Shown here one piece after another: positions 11,709-22,027 of a DNA stretch of 64,000 nt. Positions within the stretch are counted from its first letter, which is position 1; the number at the start of each line of letters is the position of its first letter. The DNA lies in the NCBI GenBank assembly GCA_027605045.1, contig JAQFWX010000078.1, forward strand, positions 1 to 64,000. The letters are read 5' to 3'. Below the pieces are notes generated by a model, which saw only the letters and a program-made list of their open reading frames with translations, ran no database searches and had not been told where the DNA came from. The DNA is from Phallus indusiatus (lineage: Eukaryota > Basidiomycota > Agaricomycetes > Phallales > Phallaceae). The translations under genes were made by a program, and so were the position numbers.

Positions 11709-12904
11709 ATGGATTATCCGCCAAAACTCGAGGACGATCTTGATCTTGAAGAGGGTGAATACGGACCTTTTGACGAATATGATCCCTCTCTAGAATTTCC
11801 AGGCGAGGATTCTCAGCCTCAGGTTAGCGAGCACGCATCCTATCCTCGTTTCTCTTCACCGCCTCCCACAGCACCTTCTTCTTTGAATAGAACGACAACT
11901 TTACGTCTTATCGCTATCAAATCAACCGTCTTATCTTCTTCAAAACGTGTTGCTGTTCTTGATGGACATGCGGAAGTGTCTATCGGTCGAGATGTTGCTC
12001 TTACGGCCCGTATTCGTCTAAAAGAAATGGCTGTATCTAAATTCCACGTTTCGATCTATTGGGATGGCGCCAAGCGTGAATGGGGCATAGTAGATCGAGG
12101 CTCGATGCACGGCACGTATGTCTGGTCTACTCGGAATGCATCAACTTCGATAGCGGGTTCGGCGGAACAACCTCAGGGAACTAGACTCTCGCCACCGAGA
12201 ATGGCAAGTCTGCCCAAGGTTTTAAGACACCTCGATGAAATCACAATTGGCGGTACGACGTTCCGTGTTCATGAACATAGCAATGGTCGTCCTTGCCCGG
12301 AGTGCACTATCGACGACAAAGGCGAAATCCCCTTATTCGCGTCATCGTCATCGTCTTCGAAGCCATCTACCAGGAACCTAAAAAACGCAAGCTAGATGTG
12401 GAAGAAAATGCGCGAGATCCCAGAAAAGCTATGGCTAAGCTCAAAAGCAGTTTAATGTCCCGTCATCAAGTCCCTGATACCAAAGTTCCAACATCCTTGT
12501 ATAAGGACAGGTCTGCTCTTCGCCGCGAGTTACATCCTGATCCCAAACTTCCAGTACCACCTATTCCTCCATCACTCGTTCCACCTCCAATACATCGTCG
12601 CGCACTATCATTACCCGACCCTTCTCCATCACAACCAGAACCATCTGCTCCGCCAAAGCCTATATCATCAGATAGCATCGGTCACAAGCTCTTGCTTTCA
12701 CAAGGATGGAACCCAGGCACTGCTTTGGGCGAAAATCCCACAATCGGACTAACAGAACCACTCGAAATCCAACAACGATCTCATAGAGCAGGACTAGGCG
12801 CTCAGTCTTCCTCAAAGTCATTTTCCTCTGAAACGTCGAAGTGGGCGCCAGACTGGCAAGAAGAGGCGAAAAGGCGACGCTGGAATGACGCTGGGCAGAG
12901 ATAG
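11709..12904 (+). CDS. FHA and G-patch domain protein (AGGF1-like), one frame break
   Basis: It starts MDYPPKLEDDLDLEEGEYGP and has no evident intron. Residues about 60-155 form an FHA domain (AEVSIGRD, VSKFHVSIYWD, DRGSMHGTYV, LDEITIGGTTFRVHE), a phosphothreonine-binding fold. A Ser run and a basic NLS-like stretch (KKRKLDVEENARDPRKAM) follow, then a proline-rich linker. The C-terminal G-patch reads GHKLLLSQGWNPGTALGENP ... RAGLGA, suggesting an RNA-processing or helicase-partner role. This domain pairing is that of AGGF1-type nuclear proteins. The frame changes by one base at the A6 run 12380-12385. One more A would join the FHA half directly to the KKRKLDVEE segment, so I read this as one gene of about 398 codons and not as two. 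Confidence 0.78.
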
Positions 12905-13125
12905 TGTGTCTGTGGAGTAGCATGTGTGTAATCAGTGATCTCGTAGCATACATATTTATATTAACATAATTAACCCAGTTCATTCCGCGACAAGTCAAAA
13001 CTGGATTTGGGATTGCTTTCAAATCATACCATGCTGTACAATTTCAAGTATTAATTATATTATTTACATTGTGCCTGCGATAAAAAAGGAAGTGAAGTGT
13101 AAGAGGAAACAGGGGATATTCCATC

Positions 13126-13276
13126 GGGGAGTTTCACGTAAGACAACTCCATCTGAACTCTATCTAATCTCGTCTGATAACTCGATGATAACCTAGAGTT
13201 TCACCACGAGTTCAAGAGAGAGTTATTCATCGAATTTAGAGCGAGTTCAGAGCGAGTTCACCTAAATGAAACCCCC
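13126..13276. mobile_element. short fold-back (MITE-like) inverted repeat
   Basis: The two ends of this 151-bp stretch are imperfect inverted repeats. The left end reads GGGGAGTTTCACGTAAG (from 13126); the reverse complement of the right end reads GGGGGTTTCATTTAGGTG (to 13276). Both continue into a shared CTCTGAACTC-type segment, and the similarity extends further inward, so nearly the whole element can fold back. It contains short direct repeats (GAGCGAGTTCA twice near 13241-13260). It lies in the non-coding space upstream of the kinase gene. I see no clear target-site duplication. It could be a MITE remnant or a simple palindrome. Confidence 0.45.
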
Positions 13277-13494
13277 TATTATATCATCCCACAGATGGAT
13301 CTTAATATGTTATGAGTCGTCGCACAACCCAGATAGATGAAATTTGACTGTTTTATAACGTATATATTCACTTTTTCGTCGTTTCACCTGCCGTTTACTA
13401 AAAGTGAAACGGATAGCAAAACAGCCAGTGAAACAGCCTAATACCCTGATACCCCTATTTGTAATCGTCCAAGCCATGTCAATCAACAGCTCAA

Positions 13495-14964
13495 ATGGCG
13501 TCTCTCATACATGCTGCACGCCGTTTGTTACGCAGTCCATCGCCCCCGCGACAGTTTCCTACAACTGGTTTTGATGTCATTGACAGCTCTTATAAAATTG
13601 AAGAGGAAGAATGGGAATGGTACACCCTCGATGAATTTTATCCAGTGCAAATAGGCCAAGTCTTCAACTCGAAGTATCAAGTTGTCGGAAAGTTAGGATA
13701 CGGTGCATATGCTACCGTATGGTTATGTCGAGACTTAAAGTAAGAAATTTCATTCTTCAGCTGTGGCGATTTGCGCTTAACTCAACAGGAAACATCGATA
13801 TGTGGCTCTCAAAGTCGGCAGCCACGCAGAGCTCTTGGGTGAACTCGCAGTGCTCAAACATCTCCAGTCAATTCGAACAAACCACGCCGGCTCTCTACTA
13901 GTCAGGAATATGCTGGACGAATTCGTTCTTACTTATCACGACAAGAAATATCAGGCTATCGTTCACCCACCCCTCGCGATTACACTACGAGAATTCCGGA
14001 AAATGTTTCCCGATAAATCTCTACCTGTCTATCTGTTGAGACTGGCCCTCAAACATCTTCTGATAGCCCTCGACTTTTTACACACAGAGGCCAAGTTGAT
14101 ACACACCGGTTAAATTTTTTCACGCTCGTTTTATGTCTATCTCCTGAAATTTCCATAGATATTCAGGAGAAGAACATTCTACTAGGCTTGAGCGACAGTT
14201 CATCCCAGAATGACTTGAAAGATTTTGAAAGAGAAGAGATGGAATCTCCCAGCCCCGAAAAATTGCTCATGGCGACCAATTTATATACACATCCCGACGG
14301 CTAGTTCCTCGTATATACGATTACGGCCGCCCAGTCTTGTGCGATTTCGGCGAGGCTCGTTTCGGCGATTACGATCCTACGGAAGACATTCAACCTTATC
14401 AATATCGAGCGCCTGAAGTCATTTTGGATATGCCTTGGGCCGAGAAGGTGGATATCTGGAATGTCGGAGTTCTTGTGAGTAACTAACCCTCTCCCCAACT
14501 TCGCCATTTAAACACAATATCATTGTCCGATTCATACTTACAACGCCATAGATTTGGGATATATTTGAGGGCCGAAATATGTTTAAAACCACAGGGGGAA
14601 CCGAGAATAAACAAGATAATATTTACCACCTTACTCATATGATCGCGTTGCTCGGGCCTCCTCCAAAAGAGTTTCTTGAGCGAAGTGAAACGGATCGACC
14701 TTGGCAATGGTTTGACAGGGAATCCGGTACGAATGACATCAAGCTTATGATATGATTGATTTACATAATTTACTTATAGGAAGTTGGAAAGGAGCCGCTG
14801 AGATTCCGAGTACGAGTTTAGAGGAGGTTGAGGAGAAACTCGAAGGGGACGACAAGGCCCAGTTCTTACGGTTTGTGAGGAAGATGTTGAAGTGGAAGCC
14901 TGAAGAGAGAGAAAGCGCGCGAGAACTCTTGAAGGATTCATGGTTGAATCATGTTGCTCGCTGA
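13495..14964 (+). CDS. SRPK-like serine/threonine protein kinase, one frame break
   Basis: Five exons (13495-13739, 13789-14108, 14159-14474, 14552-14726, 14780-14964) give about 413 codons if one base is restored. The N-terminal YTLDEFYPVQIGQVFNSKYQ and the glycine loop VGKLGYGAYATVWLCRDL are SRPK-like; KHRYVALKVGS holds the ATP-binding Lys. The catalytic loop reads LIHTDIQEKNILLGL, with HTD in place of the usual HRD. This is typical of the fungal SRPK-like expansion; the catalytic Asp and Asn are present. DFGEARFGD is the DFG segment and YRAPEVIL the APE segment. The C-lobe ends with a PEERESARELLKDSWL motif. The frame breaks at CCC (14293-14295); one additional C reads through as THPRRLVPRIYDYGRPVL. 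It may phosphorylate SR-type splicing factors or other targets; the substrate is unknown. Confidence 0.85.
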
Positions 14965-15769
14965 AAAAATATTTTCAGCTTTGTCTTGCTCAAACTCAGC
15001 TCAGTCAGACGACTCAGCAGATACTATTTGCTTTTCTTTTTGTTGGAATATGAGTTACTCCTCCTGTATAGTAGCTAATCACAGCGCCTATAGTAAACTA
15101 CACCTTTCGTGTTCGCTACTTCGTTGAGCCTGAGATTCCCAAGGGATTCCAACACTTTTCGCTATTAGCGTTATTTACGAACAACTTCCTATCTTTCCCG
15201 AAAGCAACTTATAGGTCTGATACACAGTCTTGGGTAGCGGTCTGGGCAATAAACTGCTGGATTGTGAAAAGGTGCTTCCGGCACCAACGTCCTGCCCTCA
15301 TCATCCTACTCGAGCTCGGTGACTCTAGTTAATAACCGAAAGGATCAACAGTGACGGCACCGGTAGTCGCCAGTCGTTCGGGAACTCGTACACGTGAGGT
15401 AACCCGTAGCACCCACAAGTGGTACACGGATGCAAATTCTACGGGTCTGGAAAAGCTGGAGAGTCCTTGCTGCATGCAAGGGAATTTACTCTCTTCCTCT
15501 GCCCAGCATAACAGACATGTCGTTTCTCGTTGGGATTTTCTTTAAAATCTCTTTTCAACCCGTCCACCCCAAAGTTTAGATGGAGAGAGACTATTGTATA
15601 TCTATGTCACTAGTCATGCACAAAAGATAAAATTTGATTGTTTTATAACGTTGTTGGGGGATATATAGATAGGTGTAATACAAATTATTTGATGATGCGA
15701 TGTGTTTATATGGATGAGAGAGACATAATAATATAATCAACAAAACGGAATAGTAATCAATAAGGAAAA
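14965..15769. other. intergenic space between convergent genes
   Basis: About 800 bp between the kinase and MEX67 stop codons, which converge. A short sequence, TTTGA(C/T)TGTTTTATAACG, occurs here (near 15630) and upstream of the kinase (near 13345), so the kinase gene is flanked by a roughly 18-bp near-identical repeat. No RNA gene or conserved frame is seen. Confidence 0.4.
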
Positions 15770-18077
15770 TCACAAGAATGCTTCTCGAGGCAATTGCATC
15801 TAAAGAGTTATGATATACAACATCAACTAAAGCAACTTTTATGGGAAAACGAGAAGAAAACACATACTCGAACAGCCTCAAAGTTAGCCACAGCTTTCTC
15901 TCCATCCCATCCATTACCGTCAAGACATTGAATAGAAAACGAAGCGTTCAAACCGGTTCGGTCGGATAAAGTTATGACGAATAGTCTCTGTTGTTCCGGA
16001 AGAGATAGCAATGAAGGGTCGTTTAATAATTGTTGTTGTTGTTGAGGAGATAGATTTGTGAAAATGGGCACGGATGGTTGTTGGGTTTGAAGTGGGGGTT
16101 GTTGTGGTGGCGGTAATGGTGTTTGCTGAGGTACAGGTGTACTAGGAGCAGTCGATCGCGTTTCTTGAGCTGGCATACGTATAGGACCCGGCTTCCAAGC
16201 TTCGTGACTTGAATACGCTCGGACAACAAACTGGTCTGAGAGGATGACCACTTGCCACCCTGCTAGGTTAGCTCTTGAGCCGTCCACTGCTGGCGCAAGG
16301 ATAAATGTCCGATCGAATGAACGAACGCCATGCGAAGGTTCTACAAATCGTCAGCACAAAAAGCACGTTTAAAATGAAAACCTCTTCCTAACCTTCTTCG
16401 AATTCTCCATGAACAGAAACAAACAACACGGTGCTAGCGTCCCCAGGCATAGGTAAAACACCTGCCACGGGCCAAGCATCCACAACAAACTTATCCTGCG
16501 CTGAAAGATCATGTTTCGTACGCGGTAAAGTCGCCAACTTCTTCACAATCTCATCTGTCCCGACGTGTAGACTCTGCTCGGCACGTGCTGCGTTATGGAC
16601 TCTAGTGAGATTACGGGACCCTTCGCTCATATAAGGGCTCCACTCGAGCTTCCTTTGATTTGGCATTGTATTGTGATGGCCTTGGAGTCGAGCACGTGGT
16701 GGGATAGACGTATTGGCTGAGAAGGAAAATGTGGCAGCAGGGCCGTAGACTTCCGAAAGACTAGGTCTATTCGAGTCGTACGCCATTAAGAACCTATATG
16801 CCGAAACACGTAAGAAAAGATCCTGATATAAACCGATTCACAAACCTAGTAAGGAAATCTGCCACCAAACCCTCTAATCCGGGAGCTATCAAACTTCCGG
16901 CAATCTCCACGGGAAATGAAGTTGGACCCTCCTTGGGCAATGTTGAAGATGAAGGTGCAGTGTCTGGCGCATCAAAAGTGATTTTGGCAATTACTTCGGA
17001 GTCTAAGAGCTCCAAAGTTGGGAACCGACGTAGGATCTCGCTGGGCATGCGTTAGTGACACAGCAATAGGGCCCGACAGAGAAATGACTCACGTCCGATA
17101 ACGATCCAACTTCGCTGGAGTCATGTCACCCTCTCTCATAGGGTTTCCGGTCAATACCAGCTCTTTTAAGTTCAGAAGCCTTTCTTTTCGGCTTGTCAAA
17201 TTCTCCAAATCCTTCCAGTAGCGTAAGTTGTTATTCGCTAAAGACAGATTCCTCAAGTTCGGCAAATAATAGCTTAATGGTGAAAGTGATTGTGTAGTTG
17301 ATAGATCATTGTTTGCCAATGACAGAGATAGGACCTAGATGGGGTAACGGTCAGGTGGCGTTGCCGAAAGTCCGTAGTTCATACCAATGCCTACTTGGGG
17401 GTGGAGGTGAGATGCGAGTTTGAAAACTACGGCGGCTTCTTTTGAAGATAGAGGACCAGATATTCTGTTCAGCTTCTTCAGACTTTCCTCGGAAGTTAGA
17501 CGCTGACAAACAAAAGCATTAATATCAGATTAACCAGTTCATAAGATGCCACCGGCAGCAAACCTCCAAATTTAAGAACTGCGCTTCCGGGTTCCAACGC
17601 CGTTGAATAATCTCTCTCCAAACATCAATGGTATTTGGTGGTTTTTCAGCAGTCGATAAGGTCCGAGAGTCGATTGACCTTCTTGGTATTCTGCTGGCGA
17701 GAGCTAGTCTTGAAGCTCCTCGAATGCTGACGGGAACAGAAGACCCACGAGTCTTCGTGGCTAGCTGAATGATGGAACGAGTAGGGGTGACTTGGTAAGC
17801 GTTCGTTCTAAATGTAACAAATGTGCCAATTAGGGCCTGTAAAAGGAAGAATTACCAGAGCAGTCCTGGACGTTGTTCCAGGATCCTTAATGCCGTCAGT
17901 TGGCCGTGCCTTTCCCGACCTAACTTTGTGGGTACGTTTTACACCGCCAGATGTTGCGTCTGCCATCTTGGTATCTCTGTCGGAAGTGGCGTGTTCCTTG
18001 CTTTTGTCGAGAAGACCAGCCCCTTTGAGTGCGACGGCAAAGGTGCGTCGAGGTTGCCCGGAGGTTGCGGAGGACAT
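15770..18077 (-). CDS. MEX67: mRNA export factor MEX67/NXF1 (TAP)
   Basis: A nuclear mRNA export receptor that carries mRNPs through nuclear pores together with Mtr2/p15. A multi-exon minus-strand gene starting MSSATSGQPRRTFAVALKGA. The basic N-terminal region is RNA-binding-like (GGVKRTHKVRSGKARPTDG). An LRR section follows (SYYLPNLRNLSLANNNLRYW, LLNLKELVLTGNPMRE, ILRRFPTLELLD), then an NTF2-like domain (FLMAYDSNRPSLSEVYGPAATF ... DAWPVAGVLPMPG; SNRAN-type C-terminal strands are partly visible as WQVVILSDQFVVRAYSS). A Pro/Gln-rich linker leads to the C-terminal UBA-like TAP-C domain (NDPSLLSLPEQQRLFVITLS ... CLDGNGWDGEKAVANFEAVR), ending MQLPREAFL. The order is exactly that of NXF1. It is divergent from PTPA with 191 bp between starts. 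An upstream in-frame ATG at 18098 is possible. Confidence 0.88.
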
Positions 18078-18268
18078 TCTAAGCCCTATACGAGACAAAA
18101 ACTATTTGAAAAACGAAGAATAAGCTGTTCGTAAAACACGCAAAAGTGGGGCGGAGCACGGAGGAGATGATGGTGAAGAATGAATGAGGAAGGTGTCACG
18201 CTTTTGTCACGAGGTTCATCTGTTCATTGTGGCGGCGCGGAGCGTCAAAATTGACTCGACGTCGGGAC

Positions 18269-19566
18269 ATGTCCACACCGGGTCCGACGCTACCGCGGGT
18301 TGCCGCAGACACATTGGCCGAAATACAGCCTCCGTCTATACGAATTCGGACCGACGAGGACGTTGAGCTGTGGAAGCTGACGTCTGGCTACAAAGCCTAC
18401 GAATTATTCCTTCGTCGATTAAATGAATCCGTCGTCGGCTATGAACTTCCGCTGCAAGATGATTCTCCTGATAGTGAGGTAGGACGGGTGACCATATATC
18501 AAGGACGAATATATTGAAACGATTTTCAGGCTATTGTGAAGACACTGGCTCTGTTGGACGAATTAGATTCCTGGGTGGAAGATATCCCGCCACAACCTAC
18601 ACCACAGCGGTTCGGAAATCTCGCCTTCCGTGACTATGGAGCACGACTAGAAGAGGTTAACAGTGTTTCACTTTCAATCTCTGAGTGATATGTTAACTCT
18701 TGCATTAGAGAGCCTCTTCATTGCTACGAGATCTAATACCGCCCTCCTTGCATGCCGCCATTCCCTTACTTTTGTCCTACTTCTTGACCTCTTTCGGCTC
18801 TTTCCAACGAATAGATTATGGATCGGGTCATGAAACATCATTCGCCATGTTCTTATACTGCTTGTCCATCATACGATTTTTTGATCCACAACCGCCTGAA
18901 GAACGCCGACTTGTTCTCCGAGTATTCGAGAGGTGATGGCGACGGATCTTTCTCGTCACGTCGATTACTTATGGTAGTTCAAAGATATATTCGATTGGTT
19001 TGGAAGCTACAGGACGTATATCGCCTAGAACCCGCTGGAAGCCATGGTGTTTGGGGCTTGGACGATTATAGCTTTTTAGGCTACTACTTCGGTAGCGGTC
19101 AGTTAAGAGGTACATCGCGTTTTCATATGTCCTTTACATTATATCAACTCTTGTCTCAGACAGAGGCGATATCTCTCCGTCCGTTGTCTTAAAGCCTCCG
19201 CTTCCACTTGATAATTTATACTATATCTCCATAATGCGCATCCATCGACTAAAGCACGGGCCCTTCATGAGCATTCTTCCCAGCTGTATTCCATCGCTCA
19301 AGGAGTGCAGCGGTGGTCCAAAGTTAATAGTGGAATGTTAAAGATGTACGAGGTACCTGCGCTTTTGTCTTGTATACCGGTCAAAGTTTGAACTTGGACA
19401 GGCTGAAGTGCTAGGCAAGCGCGTTGTAGTTCAACATCTACCATTAGGTGGTTTACTTCCTTGGGACCCTCCTCAGAGTACCCAACAAAGCCTATCTTAT
19501 CCAGCGACATATCGTCTTTCGAGCAATCAAGAGTCTACGAGAATTGCGGGCGCACGTGCTCGTTAG
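18269..19566 (+). CDS. PP2A phosphatase activator PTPA (RRD1/RRD2 type)
   Basis: A peptidyl-prolyl isomerase-like activator of protein phosphatase 2A. It starts [19 protein letters not shown]. Exons include 18269-18478, 18530-18655 and one from 18709, followed by two or more further exons. Signatures are [60 protein letters not shown] and [20 protein letters not shown], which continue to [15 protein letters not shown]. The apparent break near 18940 is resolved by a 55-nt intron ending TTCAAAG, giving [19 protein letters not shown]. One true break remains at TT (19264-19265): one extra T joins LKHGPF to [17 protein letters not shown]. The C-terminal tail is Ser-rich. It converges on the methyltransferase gene, with 119 bp between stop codons. 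Confidence 0.85.
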
Positions 19567-19685
19567 GACCTTGTCCGGGCTGACATCATCACCCTGGGCA
19601 AGTCTCACATTTTCCCGAAAAGATATAACGGTAAATTATTGCTTTGTAAATGAATTGTAGAAAATAATACACCAGCGTCAGTCTA

Positions 19686-20776
19686 TCAAAGCCTTGTAAC
19701 ACTCCAGACAAGAAACAAGATATTGCCCCATCTTTCGTCCGTATCATTGCCATAAAATCCGTCTTTGTTTTCTTTGACTGATTTAGAAGGCTGCATTTCA
19801 TTCGTTGGGACGAGTTTCACGTCAATTTGTACCGTGCCTTTTGGAAAGACCTCTTGCCACATCTCGCTCCACGTCTGCGGAGAATGACAGAACATGCGGA
19901 TACCACTAGTATTTCTGGGGTGAATGCCAGCCTCTGCCATGCCGATATGATTCCCTAAGATTATGGATCCCGGAACTGGCGACAACAAGGTCGCTAATCT
20001 CTTAGCAATCCTCAGTTGATCGCTTTCCGAAAACAAGTGGAACAGCATAGAGGCTTGGATCCCACAAACTTGACCGCGAAGCGCGGTCAATGACTGGATG
20101 TCTTTCAAATCCGTCCCTTTGGAGAATATAACAGTCGGTGGATCCTGCAAAGGGAAGGTGTCCAAAAAGTTATCGTCGAGGATGTTCCCTTCGATAAAGT
20201 TAATCGGCTTCTCTTTCTGCGCTGCCTGGAAAAGTTCCACGCCAAGATTCCAGAGATCTATCTGTGTTACTCCCTTTGTCGATCATATGAAAAAGCTCGT
20301 GACGGACCTCGTTTAAGATCTACTCCAAGAACCCACTCGTTAGGATACCCAGCGGTCACAAGCGCACGAAGATCATGTCCAAACTAGACACGAAAAGGTG
20401 TCAGCTCAAACGGTACGCGGAATGATAATCAGCCAATCCATACACAACATCCCACGTCTAAAAAAATCGGCTTTTCGAAGGTTTTTCCAATGTTCAGGAC
20501 GTGTTCATACTTTGGGAAGCGGGTTATCTGTAAACTAAGCACTTGGATTAAACGCGTAAATCAATCTCTAACAATCTCGTACTTCGTGAATAGGAATCTT
20601 CGGATGCACGGGTACGGAAACTGCTGATACGCTTTTTCTTGAATATCACAAATATGTTTTTTCAGCTCCTCCACGTCATTGATACCCGTTTGTTCTTTGA
20701 AAAATGCAAGTTGGTTGTCGTCCAGACATAATAAACTTTTGTCGAGAGGCGACTTGGTTAAATTGGCGGGAGTCAT
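19686..20776 (-). CDS. SAM-dependent methyltransferase (fungal class I)
   Basis: Four exons. The N-terminal exon MTPANLTKSPLDKSLLCLDD ends in FPYPCIRRFLFTK, a motif typical of a basidiomycete methyltransferase group. Motif I is KPIFLDVGCCFGHDLRALV, the SAM-binding glycine-rich loop, continuing GYPNEWVLG, then IDLWNLGVELFQ after an intron that starts at GTAGAT. ... INFIEGNILDDNFLDTFP supplies the acidic adenine loop. The long last exon (to the stop at 19686) holds the rest of the Rossmann fold (SIILGNHIGMAEAG). No frame break is needed. The substrate cannot be deduced; related fungal enzymes sit in secondary-metabolite clusters, but no such cluster is visible here. Confidence 0.75.
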
Positions 20777-22027
20777 CGTGGGACGTTTAAAGTGCGAAAA
20801 ATACAGGCTGGAATCAGCTATCCTTTCTGAGTTTTTCTATGAGCAAGCCGCATTTCTCGCTTCCCAAGGGAAAAGAGTTGTCGACCAATAAAGGGAAACG
20901 GAAAAGTCAAGGTGCCGAGCTTCTCGATATCCGCTGTTTCGCTAAAAGCTTCCTTCCCATTAGTCGTTATGCCTTTAAAACACTTGGAGAAGCAGCGGAG
21001 CTTTAATAGCACAACCAAATCGCTTTCGTTCACAACATTTATTCACGTCTTTCCAAGCGGGCGCTCTCTGTTGGTCGAGTTGGCCACCTCTTCCTCGTCC
21101 TGACCTCGTACCCGTTCAGGCCTCATCCCCGTTTATATATTGAAATTATCGCGACTTACAAGCTCATGCAGGTCATCATTCACGTGTATCGCCAATCTTA
21201 GGGCACGCCAACATTTGACAGGCAAGAAGCATTGCCACGATACGCCGGTGTGCATAAATTTTTTGCGCTTATCTCGAAACAAAGGACTAGTACATATTGG
21301 TAGCCTTTAATATTGACAACATGTACATATTCGTTCGACTCGTGTCATTGACATCAACAACGTTGCGTTGGTTTACCTAAAAACTTACGTTGCTTTTTCT
21401 GGGAGTAATTCCGACAATTGGGTACGAAAATTTATTCGATGATATGCCCACTTCCAGACCTACAGAATGTTAAAGCGGCGGCAAAAATTCCCTCGATTGT
21501 TGTGCTTAACTAGAGTCTAATGCCATAGTCTTGCGCACTCCGTGATGAAGATATCATTAAAAGCAGGTGAAAATTCGGTTAAAGTAGTATGGTTCAGAAT
21601 CCTCGGAGACCCTTACCCTACGAAGAACGGTTGATCCGCCGCATGACATACTAAGGTCAGTTGACTCAATTCATGTGCCACCCGGAGCCAAATATGAAGA
21701 AAACTGCATGAAGCTTTATTGTCGCAGCGGCGTTCGCCATGAAAGAATGACCAAAAGCGGACGTGCCTAGCTAACGAATATCAATGAATTTTCAGGGTGG
21801 AGACGTACATACATATCGGGATTTCGCGCACATATTCAAAGAGTCCAAGAGTGAGAGAAAATTGCTGGACACGTCTATGATAGGAAAAATTGACTCCTTA
21901 ATCGATGCGGATCCCGAGGCCTGAACAATGAGAAAGGGCTCAAATTCCAAACAAGATTATATGTGCACATGGGAGTAAGACGAAAAGATCATTTGTCACG
22001 CGTGACATATAACAAAGACTGTTTTTT
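20777..22027. other. gene-poor stretch
   Basis: About 1.25 kb between two minus-strand genes. Only short open frames occur, without splice logic or family motifs. It should include the methyltransferase promoter and the 3' end of the zinc-finger gene. I see no repeats or RNA genes. Confidence 0.4.

Noticed and set aside
13190..13262. Short GAGCGAGTTCA repeats as a CRISPR-like array
   Set aside because: There are two imperfect copies with no spacer structure, lying inside a palindromic element of a eukaryotic genome.
17821..18134. Plus-strand open frames of about 100 codons
   Set aside because: They overlap the N-terminal exon of MEX67 on the other strand and have no motifs.
18938..18995. 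Apparent frame break in PTPA after RVFER
   Set aside because: An intron ending TTCAAAG joins FER to YIRLVWKLQ in phase.
20300..20370. Apparent frame break in the methyltransferase after the GVDL segment
   Set aside because: An intron starting at GTAGAT gives VLG joined to IDLWNLGVELFQ in phase.
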